Source: Zelopaecilomyces penicillatus (Eukaryota; Ascomycota; Sordariomycetes; Hypocreales; Pseudodiploosporaceae). Taken from it: a stretch of DNA of 64,000 nt. How positions within the stretch are numbered: the first letter of the stretch is position 1; each line of letters starts with the position of its first letter. Below are positions 22,568-34,000 of the stretch, piece by piece. Location: positions 4,030,001-4,094,000 of the forward strand of contig VCCP01000004.1 in the NCBI GenBank assembly GCA_005765155.1. Reading direction: 5' to 3'. The notes below the pieces were generated by a model. That model was not told the origin of the DNA. It made no database searches and saw only the letters and a program-made list of their open reading frames with translations. The translations under genes and the position numbers were made by a program.

Positions 22568-25469
22568 TTACCATGACGTGGGACCGAATTTCTGGCCTTG
22601 TTGGACATGGGCGCGTATAGCAGTCCCCTGATAGTCCATAGTCGAGGTCACCACATTGTTTCCCCACCACTTTGGTGGGCTAATACCTTGAAGCGTAAAA
22701 GCAAAGAAGATGAACAACGTCGCTAGAGCCAGGCCCAAGTCAAGACCGCTCGATGTCAGGAAATTGAGCCGGCTCCACCACCTGAAGTAACGGTTCTTGA
22801 TCCAATATTGGAAGACAAAGCCCACAATACCCCAGGAAAAGTAGTTGAGTGGCGTCGCTGGCGGTATCGCGCCAGCACCACCGAAGAGCAGCGGCGCCAT
22901 GACATATTTGATAGGGGACTTGGGCCACTTTTTAGCGGCGAAATAGACCATAATGGGGACGATGGCGCCGATGATGAAGAAGAGGAAAAGACCGGAGTAG
23001 ACTTGGCCTGGTGAAAACATGCGTGCCGGTCCAAGGAGTCCCCATATAACAGAGGCTTGAGAATGGGGTTAGTAAGAGCTCAATTGAAGTAATATGATAA
23101 TAGAATTGACATGGAAATGCTCACCGGCAAAAAACACCCTGCCGCCTGGGCATGTAAAGTGATCAGGTTGTTGAGGGTCGCAAACATCATCAATGTTGTT
23201 CAGTGCCAAGTTCAAAACAACGATTTGAATGAAGCAGGAGAATGTCGTTGCCACAACTTGAGCCATGAACATTGTGCGGGGCGGGATCTTCATGTAGTGG
23301 CCGAATTTCAGATCAGAGACGAATGTCAGTGCTTGGGACCTAGAAGGTTATCTTAGTAACTGTGAGTTTGGTCGTGAGTTGTTGAGGGAATATACGTACA
23401 TCGTTATGTATCCAAATGTCTTGAAACTGCCAGGCAAATGTCAGCACCGTAGTATATTGAGTAACCCAGAGAGCCTTACATCATGAGAGCCAGTGGTCGT
23501 CCTGGCTGTATGTAACCGTATATGAATTCAGTGAGAACGTTTAAGCCGATTTGAGTGCTCGTAACAGCCTGGATAATCCCAATAGGGAGAGCAAAGGAAA
23601 ATGATATTATGACAGCGAGTAAAAAGGCCCACCAAGTAAGCTGGGTTGGATATGCCAACACTGTGTAGAATCCCAAGACCAACATCTTTATGGAGGGAGT
23701 TCGCCAGATTTATGTTAGTATATGAGTGAAAAGACTTTCGGTTTATTTGGACGAGGAATGAGGGCAAGCACATACAATCGCAAAAAGTACCATGTACCAC
23801 CAAGTTGGTGCCTCTTGATACTTTCTCATAAGCTTCATGTGAATATCTGGCTTTTCGCTTGTGCTGTTTGTGTATTGCCTCCATATCTGCTTGCCGTTAT
23901 GAAGGTAGGTGTACACTACGAGTGAAGATATTGCTGCGAATGAAAGGCCATAGGAGACTGCGAAGGTAGTGCTGTGGATGTCAGTTGGGACTTCTTCGTG
24001 TTTGTATGGGGTATTTGCTAACCTAATGAATAATGGGGAGTATTTTGAGTACGCCTCTACATTTAGAGTAAAATCAGGATTGACAATTCGAGTGATGTTG
24101 TATCGGGCGCCTGTGTTGTCGTAGGTACCCGCATCACTGATTGGAAGGAACTGGGATGACCAGGTTCCGGAATAGTGAAGTAGGGATGAAAGACCAATGT
24201 AGAAGACTACAACACTGAGCAGGGTGTTTGCAATGGCATACCTATGTGTACAATATTAGAAAGAACAACACTAGATCCAACAAAACGGTAAGACTTACCA
24301 CGGAGGGATAAGCGGCGACCCGATGTAGCCAGATATTTGTGTCCAGTCAAAAGTGATGGGCAGGATCGATAAACCATTCACACCCCCAAATAGCTGATTC
24401 ACGACCGGGTTCTGCGGCGCCATCCAGGTTACAAAGGCAAACACGCTAAGGAACTGGGCAAAGAAGCCAGGTATAAAGTAGTAACCAAAAGAGCACGCCG
24501 TAACAATAGCGAACCATCTGTATCTCGGCATAGAGCCACCCAGTACTGTCGGGTCCTTGGTTTCACTCTTTTCGTACATTGCATTCATCAACGTCACGGA
24601 GACGAGGTTTCCAGGCCATATCATAGAGGCTGGGTATACTGGAAAAGAAAGGATAATAAGCTTCGAATTTTTTGAAAAGTAGTATATGAAGGATGGTGAG
24701 ATGTGTTCGTACCTAGATATTTGCGCAAAACTCCTGCAATGCCATAACCCAAAGATTGAGTCGTAATGGTTAATAGAAACTGAAAAGTAAGGCCAAAATT
24801 CTGTTTATAAAAGACGAGCTGCGCCAAAATGACATCTGTAGAATACGCAACTGAAAAAGAAACGCTTGCCATGACTCCAATGATGGAATGCTCCTTGATG
24901 TTAAACGGGCCTGGGTTCAGACTCCAGCGGATCCCAAAGGTGGTGAACCGCTTCTCTGGCATGAACCTAGCCCAGGCGTGACCAATAGGCCAGGATATGA
25001 TCTGAGCCACCAGAGGTCCGATTGATATTGATGGTTGCCGCAGAGAAAACAGTGTGTTCATGGATGCGCCAAGGACGACAAGTGACAGGCCGATGACCCA
25101 TGCGCGAACCGTGTTGCATGGAAGGTCTTCATCGTAGTTTCTAACCGCAGCTCGGACCTCTTCATACGGGGAATCCTCTTCATCATTGTCCTTGAGGGGA
25201 GCGTCGTCGTTGTCGTCGTCGTCTATACTGACGCCATGATCGGTGTGTGGAGGGTTCATGAGTAGCTCATACTCTGAGCCTTGGTCATCATCGGTGTCAT
25301 TCCGCGCATCTGAGCTATCCCATAGGGTTACATGGCGTTTGAAACTCTCAATTGAGGCAGTTCTCTGGTTCGAACTCGATAGACGCGGATGAGGGTCCGG
25401 TCCGGAGCTGGTCTCTCGGCCGCTTGCCTCGGCGACAACCTCGGGATCTGGAGCGCCATGGAGCTCCAT
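22568..25469 (-). CDS. OPT-family oligopeptide transporter
   Basis: Exons 25469-24713, 24638-24299, 24241-24023, 23971-23776, 23685-23480, 23426-23400, 23339-23125 and 23055-22568 join to 815 aa. The OPT family is recognised by SPYEEVRAAV (canonical SPYPEVRAAV) just before the first helix and by NPGPFNIKEHSIIGVMA after the third, followed by about a dozen further membrane helices. The N-terminal 110 residues are a hydrophilic, Asp/Glu-rich cytoplasmic arm. OPT proteins import small peptides, glutathione or metal-siderophore complexes across the plasma membrane with protons; this sequence looks like the peptide/glutathione (Isp4/Opt1) branch, but the substrate is open. The sixth exon is only 27 bases; without it the frame breaks. 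The start at 25469 is the first Met of the open frame. Confidence 0.92.
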
Positions 25470-26182
25470 GTTCTTTTACTCTCCCACTGATACGTATGTT
25501 CAATGAGGAAGAAGCCCCTGGAGGAAATTGTGATATGAGACGGAGCGGTGAGACCTAGGCATAAAGACTATGCTTTTTTTCTGAACAGAGGCGGTTTCTC
25601 TTGAGTGCCTAGCACGGAGAAGGTCCGGAGCTCTTCAATCAGCTTCCAGGGAGCTCCTCAGAGCTATTGAAGGCGGAGTTCTGAGATGGTTTCGGATTAT
25701 GCTTGTCAGCTCATATTTCACGAATTGGTTAAATTCCAATGGCTTTGTACTGTATGAGAATGCAGTTGAACAAGACAGCGCTGGCGAAGCTGAAACGACA
25801 TCTGTCGACTTCCAGACGCGATTTCACCTGGTGTGGTCAGAAATAGGCCCAAGGGGGCTTAGTGGAATGTGGCGCTAGCTCAGCAGGGTGATTCCCCAGA
25901 CACAGCGGACCTTTGGCTGTCAGTGTTGCACTTACAGTGGACTTAGACCACTGTAAATCCACTAGAACACCGGGCTATGTGCACTGGACCTTGGCGATCT
26001 TGATGGAACTTTTCCATTATCAAATCCGGGGAGTTCATCACTGGGTTTCTTATCGAAAACAATATTACCAGCAGCTTCTTTATTCCCACCTCCCTCTCAA
26101 GCGACCTGGCTTGAAGAGATTCTTTAGGCTCCAACACTTCCAACTACTTACAGCCCGTATAAACCCCGGCTATGGAAGCAAG
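25470..26182. promoter_or_regulatory. Divergent region between OPT transporter and ketoacyl synthase genes
   Basis: About 710 bases between two divergent start codons. The part from 25913 is open in frame with the ketoacyl synthase gene but is treated as leader (see that gene and the finding). No consensus element stands out. Confidence 0.45.
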
Positions 26183-27543
26183 ATGAGACGAGTTGTCGTG
26201 ACTGGCCTCGGGGCCATCACGCCTCTGGGAGTTGGCATCCGCCGCACATGGACTCGTCTGCTAGCCGGAGACTCCGGAATCGTCAGCATCGCAGAGCGAG
26301 AGCCGTTGGCCAGATGGAAAGAATTGACTTCTACCGTGGCTGGTGTCGTGCCTAGAGATGAGGCAGAAGGGTCCTGGAGGGCTGCAGATTGGTTGACGCC
26401 GTCCGACCAGCGGCGAATGTCTACATTCACGCAGTATGCAGTTGCTGCGAGCGAAATAGCGTTGAAAGATGCGGGCTGGGAGGCTACGAAGCTTGAAGAT
26501 CAGGAGGCTACTGGGGTTTGTCTTGGTAGTGGGATTGGAAATCTAGAGGAGATCTACGAAACCAGTCTTGCTCACCACAATGACGGGTATAGAAAAGTCT
26601 CGCCCCTGTTCGTCCCCAAGATTCTGATCAACATGGCGGCGGGCCACATCGCCATGAAGTATGGATTTCAAGGGCCCAACCATGCCGCCACGACAGCCTG
26701 CACGACTGGCGCCCACTCCATTGGGGATGCTGCTAGATTCGTCGCCCTTGGCGATGCAGATGTCATGGTTGCCGGTGGTTCTGAATCATGTATCCATCCG
26801 CTCGCCTTTGCTGGCTTTGGCAGAGCCAGATCTCTCTCTACAGTTTACAACGACGCACCCCAGGCCAGCTGTCGCCCCTTTGATGCCAACCGAAACGGCT
26901 TCGTCATTGCTGAGGGTGCTGCAATCTGTGTCCTCGAGGAGCTCGAACACGCCAAGGCTCGAGGGGCTCGCATCTATGCCGAAGTCAGCGGATACGGCTG
27001 CAGCGGTGATGCATACCATATGACAGCTCCTCGTGAAGATGGACACGGCGCGTACCTGGCCATGAAGAGGGCCTTGAAGAATGCGGGCATCAAGCCCTCA
27101 CAGGTGGATTACATCAACGCACATGCTACGGCCACGCAGGTGGGAGATGCCGCAGAAGCAGCTGCTATTGGGCGTCTCATGCTGGGCGATGAAGGTGTTT
27201 CTTCTGAAGCACATGTTACTGTGAGCAGCACCAAAGGAGCAATTGGTCATTTGTTAGGGGCTGCCGGGGCCATTGAAGCTCTCTTCTCGATATTGGCCAT
27301 ACATGAGGTAAGTCTAGCCAGCCAGTCAATCAGCCTGCCGAAGTTTAATGTAGTTGATGGATTCTAACCATCGAGTTATAGGGCGTCGTACCAGCGACCT
27401 TGAATCTTACACAGCCAGATGTGGCTAATAACTTCAACTTTGTCCCTCTCGAAGCTCAGGAGAAGGAAGTCAAAGTGGCATTGACAAATAGCTTCGGGTT
27501 CGGTGGAACGAACAGCACGCTCATCTTTTCTAAGCTAGCTTAG
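26183..27543 (+). CDS. cem1: Mitochondrial 3-oxoacyl-ACP synthase (FabF/KAS II type)
   Basis: Exons 26183-27307 and 27382-27543 join to 428 aa. It condenses malonyl-ACP with a growing acyl-ACP in mitochondrial type II fatty acid synthesis, the pathway that provides octanoyl-ACP for lipoate. The catalytic triad is visible: Cys173 in TTACTTGAHS, His314 in INAHATATQVGD and His356 in GAIGHLLGAAGA. The C-terminus has the standard NSFGFGGTNSTLIF. The Met at 26183 begins MRRVVVTGLGAITPLG, the normal start of the family. The frame stays open upstream to an ATG at 25913, so a longer product with an N-terminal targeting region cannot be excluded. It is a stand-alone enzyme unrelated to the PKS at the left end. 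Confidence 0.93.
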
Positions 27544-27903
27544 ATTTTGAAGGAAGAGGTATCATGAATTTTGTACATGTATTATAGTCATATTAATCAT
27601 GAATCATTACTGTAGAAAAGACGTTTGGAAGTGCATATCATGCACATCAGTACAGTGTGTAATGTCTAAATCGCACGTGGTCCCCTACAGAATACTGCGA
27701 CTACCGATGTTCTGCCGACAGCGAACTTTCGTTTTATCGTGGAATTTCTTTGCTAGCTACCACAGAATTCTGCGCGTCATGGAAAGATCATGACGTGATT
27801 TAGAAGGGAATTCTAGCGTAACCTCTTATCGTCCTTGTGTCAAGAGAGTGCTAATCCACCTACACAGCACTTTCATCATCTATCAACGCTCAATATTTGC
27901 AGA
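27544..27903. other. Intergenic between cem1 and cbp3
   Basis: About 360 bases with the 3' region of cem1 and the promoter of the next gene. No gene is seen. Confidence 0.6.
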
Positions 27904-28899
27904 ATGGCCGCCTGTGAGAGCTGCCGATTGCAGGCCCGAACCCTGTTCCGGGCCACAGTCCGAGCCTCAATTCCCAAAGGTCCAGCAAGAGCAGCCACCG
28001 CCAGCAAGGCATTATTGCGACGACTCAATTATCAATCTCCAGCGCCAGTCCGATATTTTAGTAACTCGGGTCGGAGGGGTTTTCTCGGGGGCATCGGGGA
28101 GTCATATCGTGTATTGGGTGCGTCAGAGAGGTTGTTCAAAGCATGTGCAAAGCCAGCGGATTATCGCATTACGGAAGAGGAACGGAAGAGTGAGACAGTG
28201 AAGAAGATGGAGGATGGAGAGGAGATGGGTCAAGCTCTTGAGGATGGGAATGTTTGGCATAAAAGTAAGTACACACTTGTGACTCCTCTCATCTTTTTCC
28301 TGCACCAAGTTGGAAAGTCGGTTAGCTGACCTTGGCAAAACACAGCCTTTGGACTTCCGCCAACATTCAGCACATGGTCTCATGTTACGATGCTTCACCT
28401 CTACCTTATAAACGCCCGCGTACGGTGCTTTGAGCGCGATGCATACCGCAGTTGGCAGCAGCAGCTCATAGACCATTTCTTTTTCGAATGCGAAAAGAAG
28501 ATGCACATCGACCACAACATCACCTCGAGTGCGCTCAGACAACGATACCTCAAGGACATCTTCATCCAGTGGCGTGGCCTGCTCCTAGCATACGACGAAG
28601 GTCTGATCAAAGGCGACGCCGTTCTAGCAAGTGCCGTGTGGAGGAATCTGTTCAAGGGCTCACCGGACGTGGATCCTCGGTCTCTACTGGCCATTGTCGG
28701 ATGGATGAGGTCGGCCCTTGCGTCTCTGGAGGGAGCTTCAGATTTAGCCTTACCCGATAGGGCGCTGGATATCCTAGCCAAGCCTGTGGAGCCGTTCTGG
28801 ACGAGACTTGAGGAGCCGTTCAAGAAGGCTCAGGCAACGCAGGAGGTTGAATCAGAGCAGGAAGCGAAGCGAGATGCTGCGCCTGCCAATGCTGCATGA
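27904..28899 (+). CDS. cbp3: Ubiquinol-cytochrome c chaperone (Cbp3/UQCC1)
   Basis: Exons 27904-28264 and 28346-28899 join to 304 aa. An Arg/Ala-rich presequence (RTLFRATVRASIPKGPARAA) is followed by a soluble domain with FSTWSHVTMLHLYLINARVR and a HFFFECEKKMHIDHNI segment, diagnostic of the Ubiq_cyt_C_chap family. Cbp3, with Cbp6, binds the mitochondrial ribosome exit and newly made cytochrome b during complex III assembly. The C-terminal tail is Glu/Ala-rich and probably unstructured. The intron (28265-28345) has a GTAAGT donor and restores HKTFGLPPTFS. It lies just downstream of cem1 on the same strand, but as separate fungal transcription units. Confidence 0.9.
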
Positions 28900-29208
28900 G
28901 GGACGATCTTGCTTCTATCATGACGACATCACATGGTTTTTTGTATAATGAATATTGTGGGATACGAGGGGAGCATCAAAATGGAGCGGGTAGACACTGT
29001 GGTCATTTGCATAAAAAAAAAGAAATGGACGGGATCCCATGTCCTGGTTGAAAGGGGATTTCTGGGGCATCTCAAATGTATAATACTGAACAAGCGATGT
29101 CGCTACTTTGCTGGACTCGGTTTAGACTTGTTAATGTATGAACAACTTTACCAAACAGAGTAGGTTGATACAGCCATCTCACATTTGTATTCAACATAAA
29201 CCAATTAA
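28900..29208. other. Convergent intergenic region
   Basis: About 310 AT-rich bases between the 3' ends of cbp3 and the dihydrofolate reductase gene, with a short poly-A run near 29013. No gene is seen. Confidence 0.6.
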
Positions 29209-29930
29209 TCAGTCAACCTTCTCCCACATTTGAAACTCATATTGTATACCAGCTTCTTCCTGTCCTCCCTCATTCACCTCCTGGCCCGTCCACTCCTGCA
29301 GCTCCTCCCTAGACTTTCGCTGCCACAACCCAGACTTCTCACCACTAAGATCCAGCGGAAACGTCGTATCACATTCAAACTCTTTGTCAATGCTCGTCAG
29401 CAAGATACGCCGCGCTGTGGGCAATTGCAGCGCTGCGTTGTAGATCTGCGCGCCGCCCATGACGAAGACGCGGCCGACGGAGTGTGCCTGGGCGTACTGT
29501 AGAGCCTGCTCGATCGATGACACGCGCACTTCTTGATGAGGACTGTCTTCGGGTATAGCTGATGATGATGACAGTGAAGATGGAGCAGCAGCGGGAGTGG
29601 AGCGGGTGATGACGATGTTGAGACGGTCTTTGAGAGGGCGGAATTTGGGGGGGATAGAGTCCCATGTTTTCCGGCCCATGATGACGGCGTTTTTAGTCGT
29701 CGCCGACGCCTGTAAATTGATTTCATGTTAGCATTATGACTTTTATATTTATTGAACATGTTGGAGTGCGTGCTATGGGCTATGGAACTCACATGTGGTG
29801 GGAGGTGCGTCGTGGTTCGAGCAAAGTACTGCATTTCCTTTCTCAAGCCTTTCCAAGGCATGCTGCCCTGGAAGCCGATGCCCATGTTACGGGATGCGGC
29901 GACTATGAGGGTGACCTCGAGGGGCTGCAT
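29209..29930 (-). CDS. Dihydrofolate reductase
   Basis: Exons 29930-29793 and 29709-29209 join to 212 aa. It reduces dihydrofolate to tetrahydrofolate with NADPH. Visible motifs are LIVAASRNMGIGFQGSMPW (substrate and Met20-loop region), MGRKTWDSIPPKFRPL (NADPH site), NIVITRS, and VFVMGGAQIYNAAL. A Ser/Pro insertion of about 20 residues after NIVITRS is common in filamentous fungi. The intron falls after residue 46, between the substrate-binding and cofactor-binding motifs, and splices cleanly (CAT|GTGAGT ... CAG|GCG). It is transcribed convergently to cbp3. Confidence 0.95.
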
Positions 29931-30279
29931 TTTGATGTATTTTTTATTTCAATCTTTGGTTATGTGTTGTGTTGTTAATGTTCATGTGTGTTCTGGGGAA
30001 AATGTAGCCGTGTAGTGGATGTTAGATGAGTTTTGGTGGTTTTGCACACAGTCTAGGTAGGTGGGATGATATGGAGCTCACTCAGCCTAGTATTCATAAC
30101 GAACCGCACATCACTAAACGTAATATCGAGCGAAAGCAATGGAACGTATAAAATTGTATTCCAGAATTGTTCTATTCACTCAAGACATGTTTTTAAAGAT
30201 ACAATTCCTCGTGTTGATTCAATCATCTCACTCTACTAGTTGTACAGCTCATAATATATAGTATCTCGTTCGGCAAGAT
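29931..30279. other. Intergenic upstream of dihydrofolate reductase
   Basis: About 350 bases between the DHFR start and the 3' end of the kappa-GST gene on the same strand. It is the DHFR promoter region; no gene is seen. Confidence 0.6.
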
Positions 30280-31382
30280 TTACAACTTGGAGACTGCCTT
30301 TGAAGGCTCCAGCACCGTAATATCCTGGAACGGAATGCCCAGGAAGATGAAGATGTGGTTAAACCTATTTTCCCCAGATGATTCATTCATCAGTACTTGG
30401 TTCTTTGTTTATGCAGAAAGAAGAAAGGAAATGGTTTCTTAAACTCACCGGTCACTGCCAAAGAAAGGCTGCGTCTCGCCTTTCGCATTCGTCACCCACA
30501 ACCACGGCGCACCAAAAGCACCCAACTCCACCGCTCTAGCCGTCTGCTCCTTCAAGACATCCTTCATCGACGCCCTGCCATCGAGGATCTTCTGTACATC
30601 ATCCTCAGAAAACAGCGTGCGGCCGCTACCGTCCTTGCCCGTCGCCGCGAGCAGCGCCTTGCGCAGGTTCTCGTCGACGGTGAGGTTCACATGGGGCGGT
30701 GACCAGAACTGGTGGAAGAGGAACTCGATGGCTGAGAGGAACGTCTCGAGCGGGTAGTGAGCCTTGATGAAGTGCAGGGCGCGCAGGGGTGAGATAGTGT
30801 GCGACACGCTCATGAGATCTGGCGGCGGGCAAGCCTTGTCGAGACCGACGCGCTGGGAGCTGCGGCGAGAGTCTAGTTGGAGGTATTTGCCCTTGCCGGC
30901 GTGGAGCCAGGGAGGTTTGTTGCCGGAGAGGGCGTTGATGCCGCCGATGAGCACGGGTTGGAATCTGGTGTTATTGTGAGAAAGGTGAGGCTTCAGATTT
31001 CGTCTGCGAATGGTTTCATCTCAGTACTCACTCTACTTCAACTCCATGAGCGGCAAGCTTCTCTAGATTCGCGCGTAGATCCACAAACGCAACGAAACTA
31101 TAAGCAGATGCTATACAGACATGATAAAGTTCAACTGTCAGCCATCTATATCAATATGTTCATAAAGTTCTCCCCGTGCTATATCAACTCGATATTGGTG
31201 GAGCAATCCTCCCAACACAGCATGTCAAATAGCCCATCAGGGATAGGTCAGACCTCAAGGTGTAACAATCTGGGGTAGAAATGGGGGAGGAGGGAGGGGG
31301 GGCCAGGGAGGATTATGTGGGAAAGCTGAGCCATGTACCCACCTAGATCTAGGAAACACTCAATGCGCTTGGTTTCTCCCAT
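30280..31382 (-). CDS. Kappa-class glutathione S-transferase / DsbA-like isomerase
   Basis: Exons 31382-31343, 31110-31032, 30964-30449 and 30364-30280 join to 239 aa. The N-terminus MGETKRIECFLDLASAYS matches GSTK1, where the D-x-x-S-P-Y-S segment carries the glutathione-activating Ser; here Pro is replaced by Ala (SAYS). Next come PVLIGGINALSGNKPPW and the helical insert, then GAFGAPWLWV, the cis-Pro region of the thioredoxin-like fold, and FFGSDRFNHIF. Kappa GSTs conjugate glutathione and occur in mitochondria and peroxisomes; the C-terminus SKL is a classical peroxisomal targeting signal (PTS1). The very short first exon (40 bases) was chosen because only this splice produces the conserved N-terminus. 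Confidence 0.9.
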
Positions 31383-32440
31383 CTTGACTTGTCCTCTAGA
31401 TAAGGTTGCAATGTCCGAAGAAGAAAAAGGGGATGAAGAAGCGGTGGGATCTAGAAAATAGACGTGAGAGAGAGACAAAAAGTTGCGGTGATTTCCTCTT
31501 TGACCTGACGAAAAGAGCCCAAGGTCCCTGGCTACTATTATAGAGAATCCCGGGATATCAGTCCAAAGACATGTAGGCTTCAAAGTCCGCCGGCTTTCGC
31601 TTGGATCTCACATCTCCTGCCCCGTTCCCCGTCACAAGGCAAACAAACAATTCCTTCGTCAGTTCAGGCGCGGGAAGTGGGTCTGTCGTCCGTTATGGGT
31701 TACGGAGGGGCGGCCTTGGCTTTCTGGGGTACCGTATTCAAAAACGGTAGAGATGACGTATGTATCACTGTAGCAAATGCAAGGAATCCTTTGCATTTCG
31801 CTTGTCAATTGGCATCTCACCATAATTCGCTTACATATCAGACACCGTCGCCCACCGTTTCCAAACCTGCCATCCAATCCAATGCTACCGAGGCTCATGC
31901 AGGTTCACTAATCCCCTCAACTCCACATATCTGCAGCCACTGCTCTTACACGTATTTACAAAGAGTCCAGCCCTGTTTCATCCCAGCATTACCCATCATT
32001 TCACGGTACTCCGTACATTTTAGTCTTAAATACCCCTGCTAACACCCATTGTAATACAAAAGCTTGGTCTTTGACCGGGCCCACCTGCAATAATCCAACA
32101 GTACGGCGTGTATATGTGATACCCAAGGTTAAACTACCTTGGGGATACGGAAAGCACGGAGTTCCGCTAGATCAAGAATTACTCACCGATCAGCCATCTT
32201 TTTTGTGGTGTTTATTGTCCTTCCTTCTTCTCCCTTACCTCGTAAGACGCCATACCCTCGGACTTGGGAGGCAGCTTCTCCTCCACGCTTGGCAGGCTTA
32301 TACATATCACATACATCCCTATATATAGACAAAAGTTCCTTGCCTGGGTATATCCTGCTCGGACTGCCATCCCATCTTTCATCATCAAACTCGTGTAAAC
32401 CTACTATTCATTACCTTTTCTCCACATACATCTTTCCATC
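31383..32440. promoter_or_regulatory. Divergent region between kappa-GST and SDR genes
   Basis: About 1.06 kb between two divergent start codons. Open frames inside are short and without domains. It ends in a CT-rich leader typical of fungal 5' untranslated regions just before the ATG at 32441. Confidence 0.5.
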
Positions 32441-33607
32441 ATGGCAAGCCAAAGACCAGTTGCGCTCGTTGTCGGAGCCTCTCGTGGCATTGGCCGTCAA
32501 GTTGCCATTGACCTCGCCAAAGACGGCTACGCAGGTGTGTACAGTCTCTCTTTCATCTCGTTCTCTTCACTCTCATCTTCAATCTCCTTACTCTTCCACA
32601 ATGTTGAATTCTTACACTTCATCAAATACTAGTCGTCGTGGCCGCCAAATCCATTAGCGACCCGTCCAAGCCAGCAGCATCATTCCCTCCAAACCCCAAA
32701 TCTTCCGACTCTACCATCACAACCGTCAGCCAAGAGATCGTCTCCGCGGGCGGTGATGCAACACCAATCCAAGTCGACGTTCGCTCCGAGCAGAGTGTCC
32801 AGAACCTCATTGACCAAACAATCTCGGTAAGTCTTTTCATCCACATCTTCTTGTTCATGCTCTCAATTCTCATCAATCTTGTCAGAAATATGGCCGCCTC
32901 GACGTCCTCGTCTACAACTCCGGCGCCATCTGGTGGGCCTCCGTCGCCGACACGCCCCTCAAGCGCTTCCAGCTCATGCAGCGGGTTAATCCAGAGGGCC
33001 TCTATGCCGTCATCCAGGCCGCCCTCCCCCATCTTCGCCCTAAGGGCCGCATCATCGTCGTGAGCCCTCCCATCTACAGCCGCTTCTTCCGCGGCAAGAC
33101 GGCCTATGCCATGGGCAAAATCGGCATGAGCGCCTTGACCAAGGGTCTGGCTATGGATTTTGAGAGGCAGGAATTGAATGATATGGCCATTACTAGTATT
33201 TGGCCAGCTGTGGTATGTTCACCCTCTCACCTTTTAGATCTCAACCAACTACTTCATCTGTTTTTATTTCTTGCCTCTAACCATCAAACTAGGCCATTGA
33301 ATCTGCCGCAACAGAAAAATTTACCGTCAAAAACCCAAAAGAAGCAAACGACCTCCGCAAACCATCAATCTTCTCTGACGCCATCCTCGCCATCCTCAAG
33401 TCGCCCCCCTCCCTAGTCAACGGTGAACTCCTCCTGGACGAGGACTTCCTCCGAGAGCATGCAGGCGTCAGCGACTTTTCCAAATACAACGTCGTCCCTG
33501 GAACCACGCCACGTCGTATCATGCCCTTGAAACTTCCTGACCTGTCTGTTGCGGAGCAGGATGATCAAGGGAGACGTTACGATAGCAGCAAGGAAGCTAA
33601 ACTCTAG
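32441..33607 (+). CDS. Short-chain dehydrogenase/reductase, HSDL2-like
   Basis: Exons 32441-32534, 32633-32826, 32886-33212 and 33293-33607 join to 309 aa. The Rossmann motif GASRGIGR sits at residues 12-19, the NSGA motif in the middle, and the catalytic YxxxK as Y170-AMG-K174. Segments such as GLYAVIQAALPHLRPKGRII and FFRGKTAYAMGKIGMS are close to the human HSDL2 type. The SCP2 sterol-carrier domain of animal HSDL2 is missing. The last 60 residues are a hydrophilic extension ending SSKEAKL, whose final AKL is a plausible peroxisomal targeting signal of the PTS1 type. The substrate is unknown. It is divergent to the kappa-GST, which ends in SKL. Confidence 0.88.
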
Positions 33608-34000
33608 TGTAAAAGAAGAAGTTGAAATGGAACCCTACCTACTGTATCCATCATGTAAAGCTTTTTAGGTTGTTGTTGTTGTTTTATATATGGTCAAAAA
33701 ATGTGTGTAATATCCATAGAAAGTATACATCTACCTAGTCTTCTCACTATAAGTAACCTCGTGCAAAAAAAAAAAGTGAAACCAAAAAAACCAAAGCCCC
33801 CAAACTCCAAGACAGGCCACATGTGTCTTTTGGCATGCTTGTCCCGTCTTCTTAATGCAGTGTACAAAAGTTTTCCCAATTCCGCTTGATACATACATTC
33901 CCTTGCCTTCCTTCCTACCCAACATACACACACTCACACAACACCAACAAAAAAGCCAACAGAGGCAAACGGGCAGTCAAAGCCATAGTTTCTTTCTCTC
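33608..34000. other. Convergent intergenic region
   Basis: About 390 bases between the 3' ends of the SDR gene and the Yta7-like gene, with a poly-A run near 33766. It holds both terminators; no gene is seen. Confidence 0.6.
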
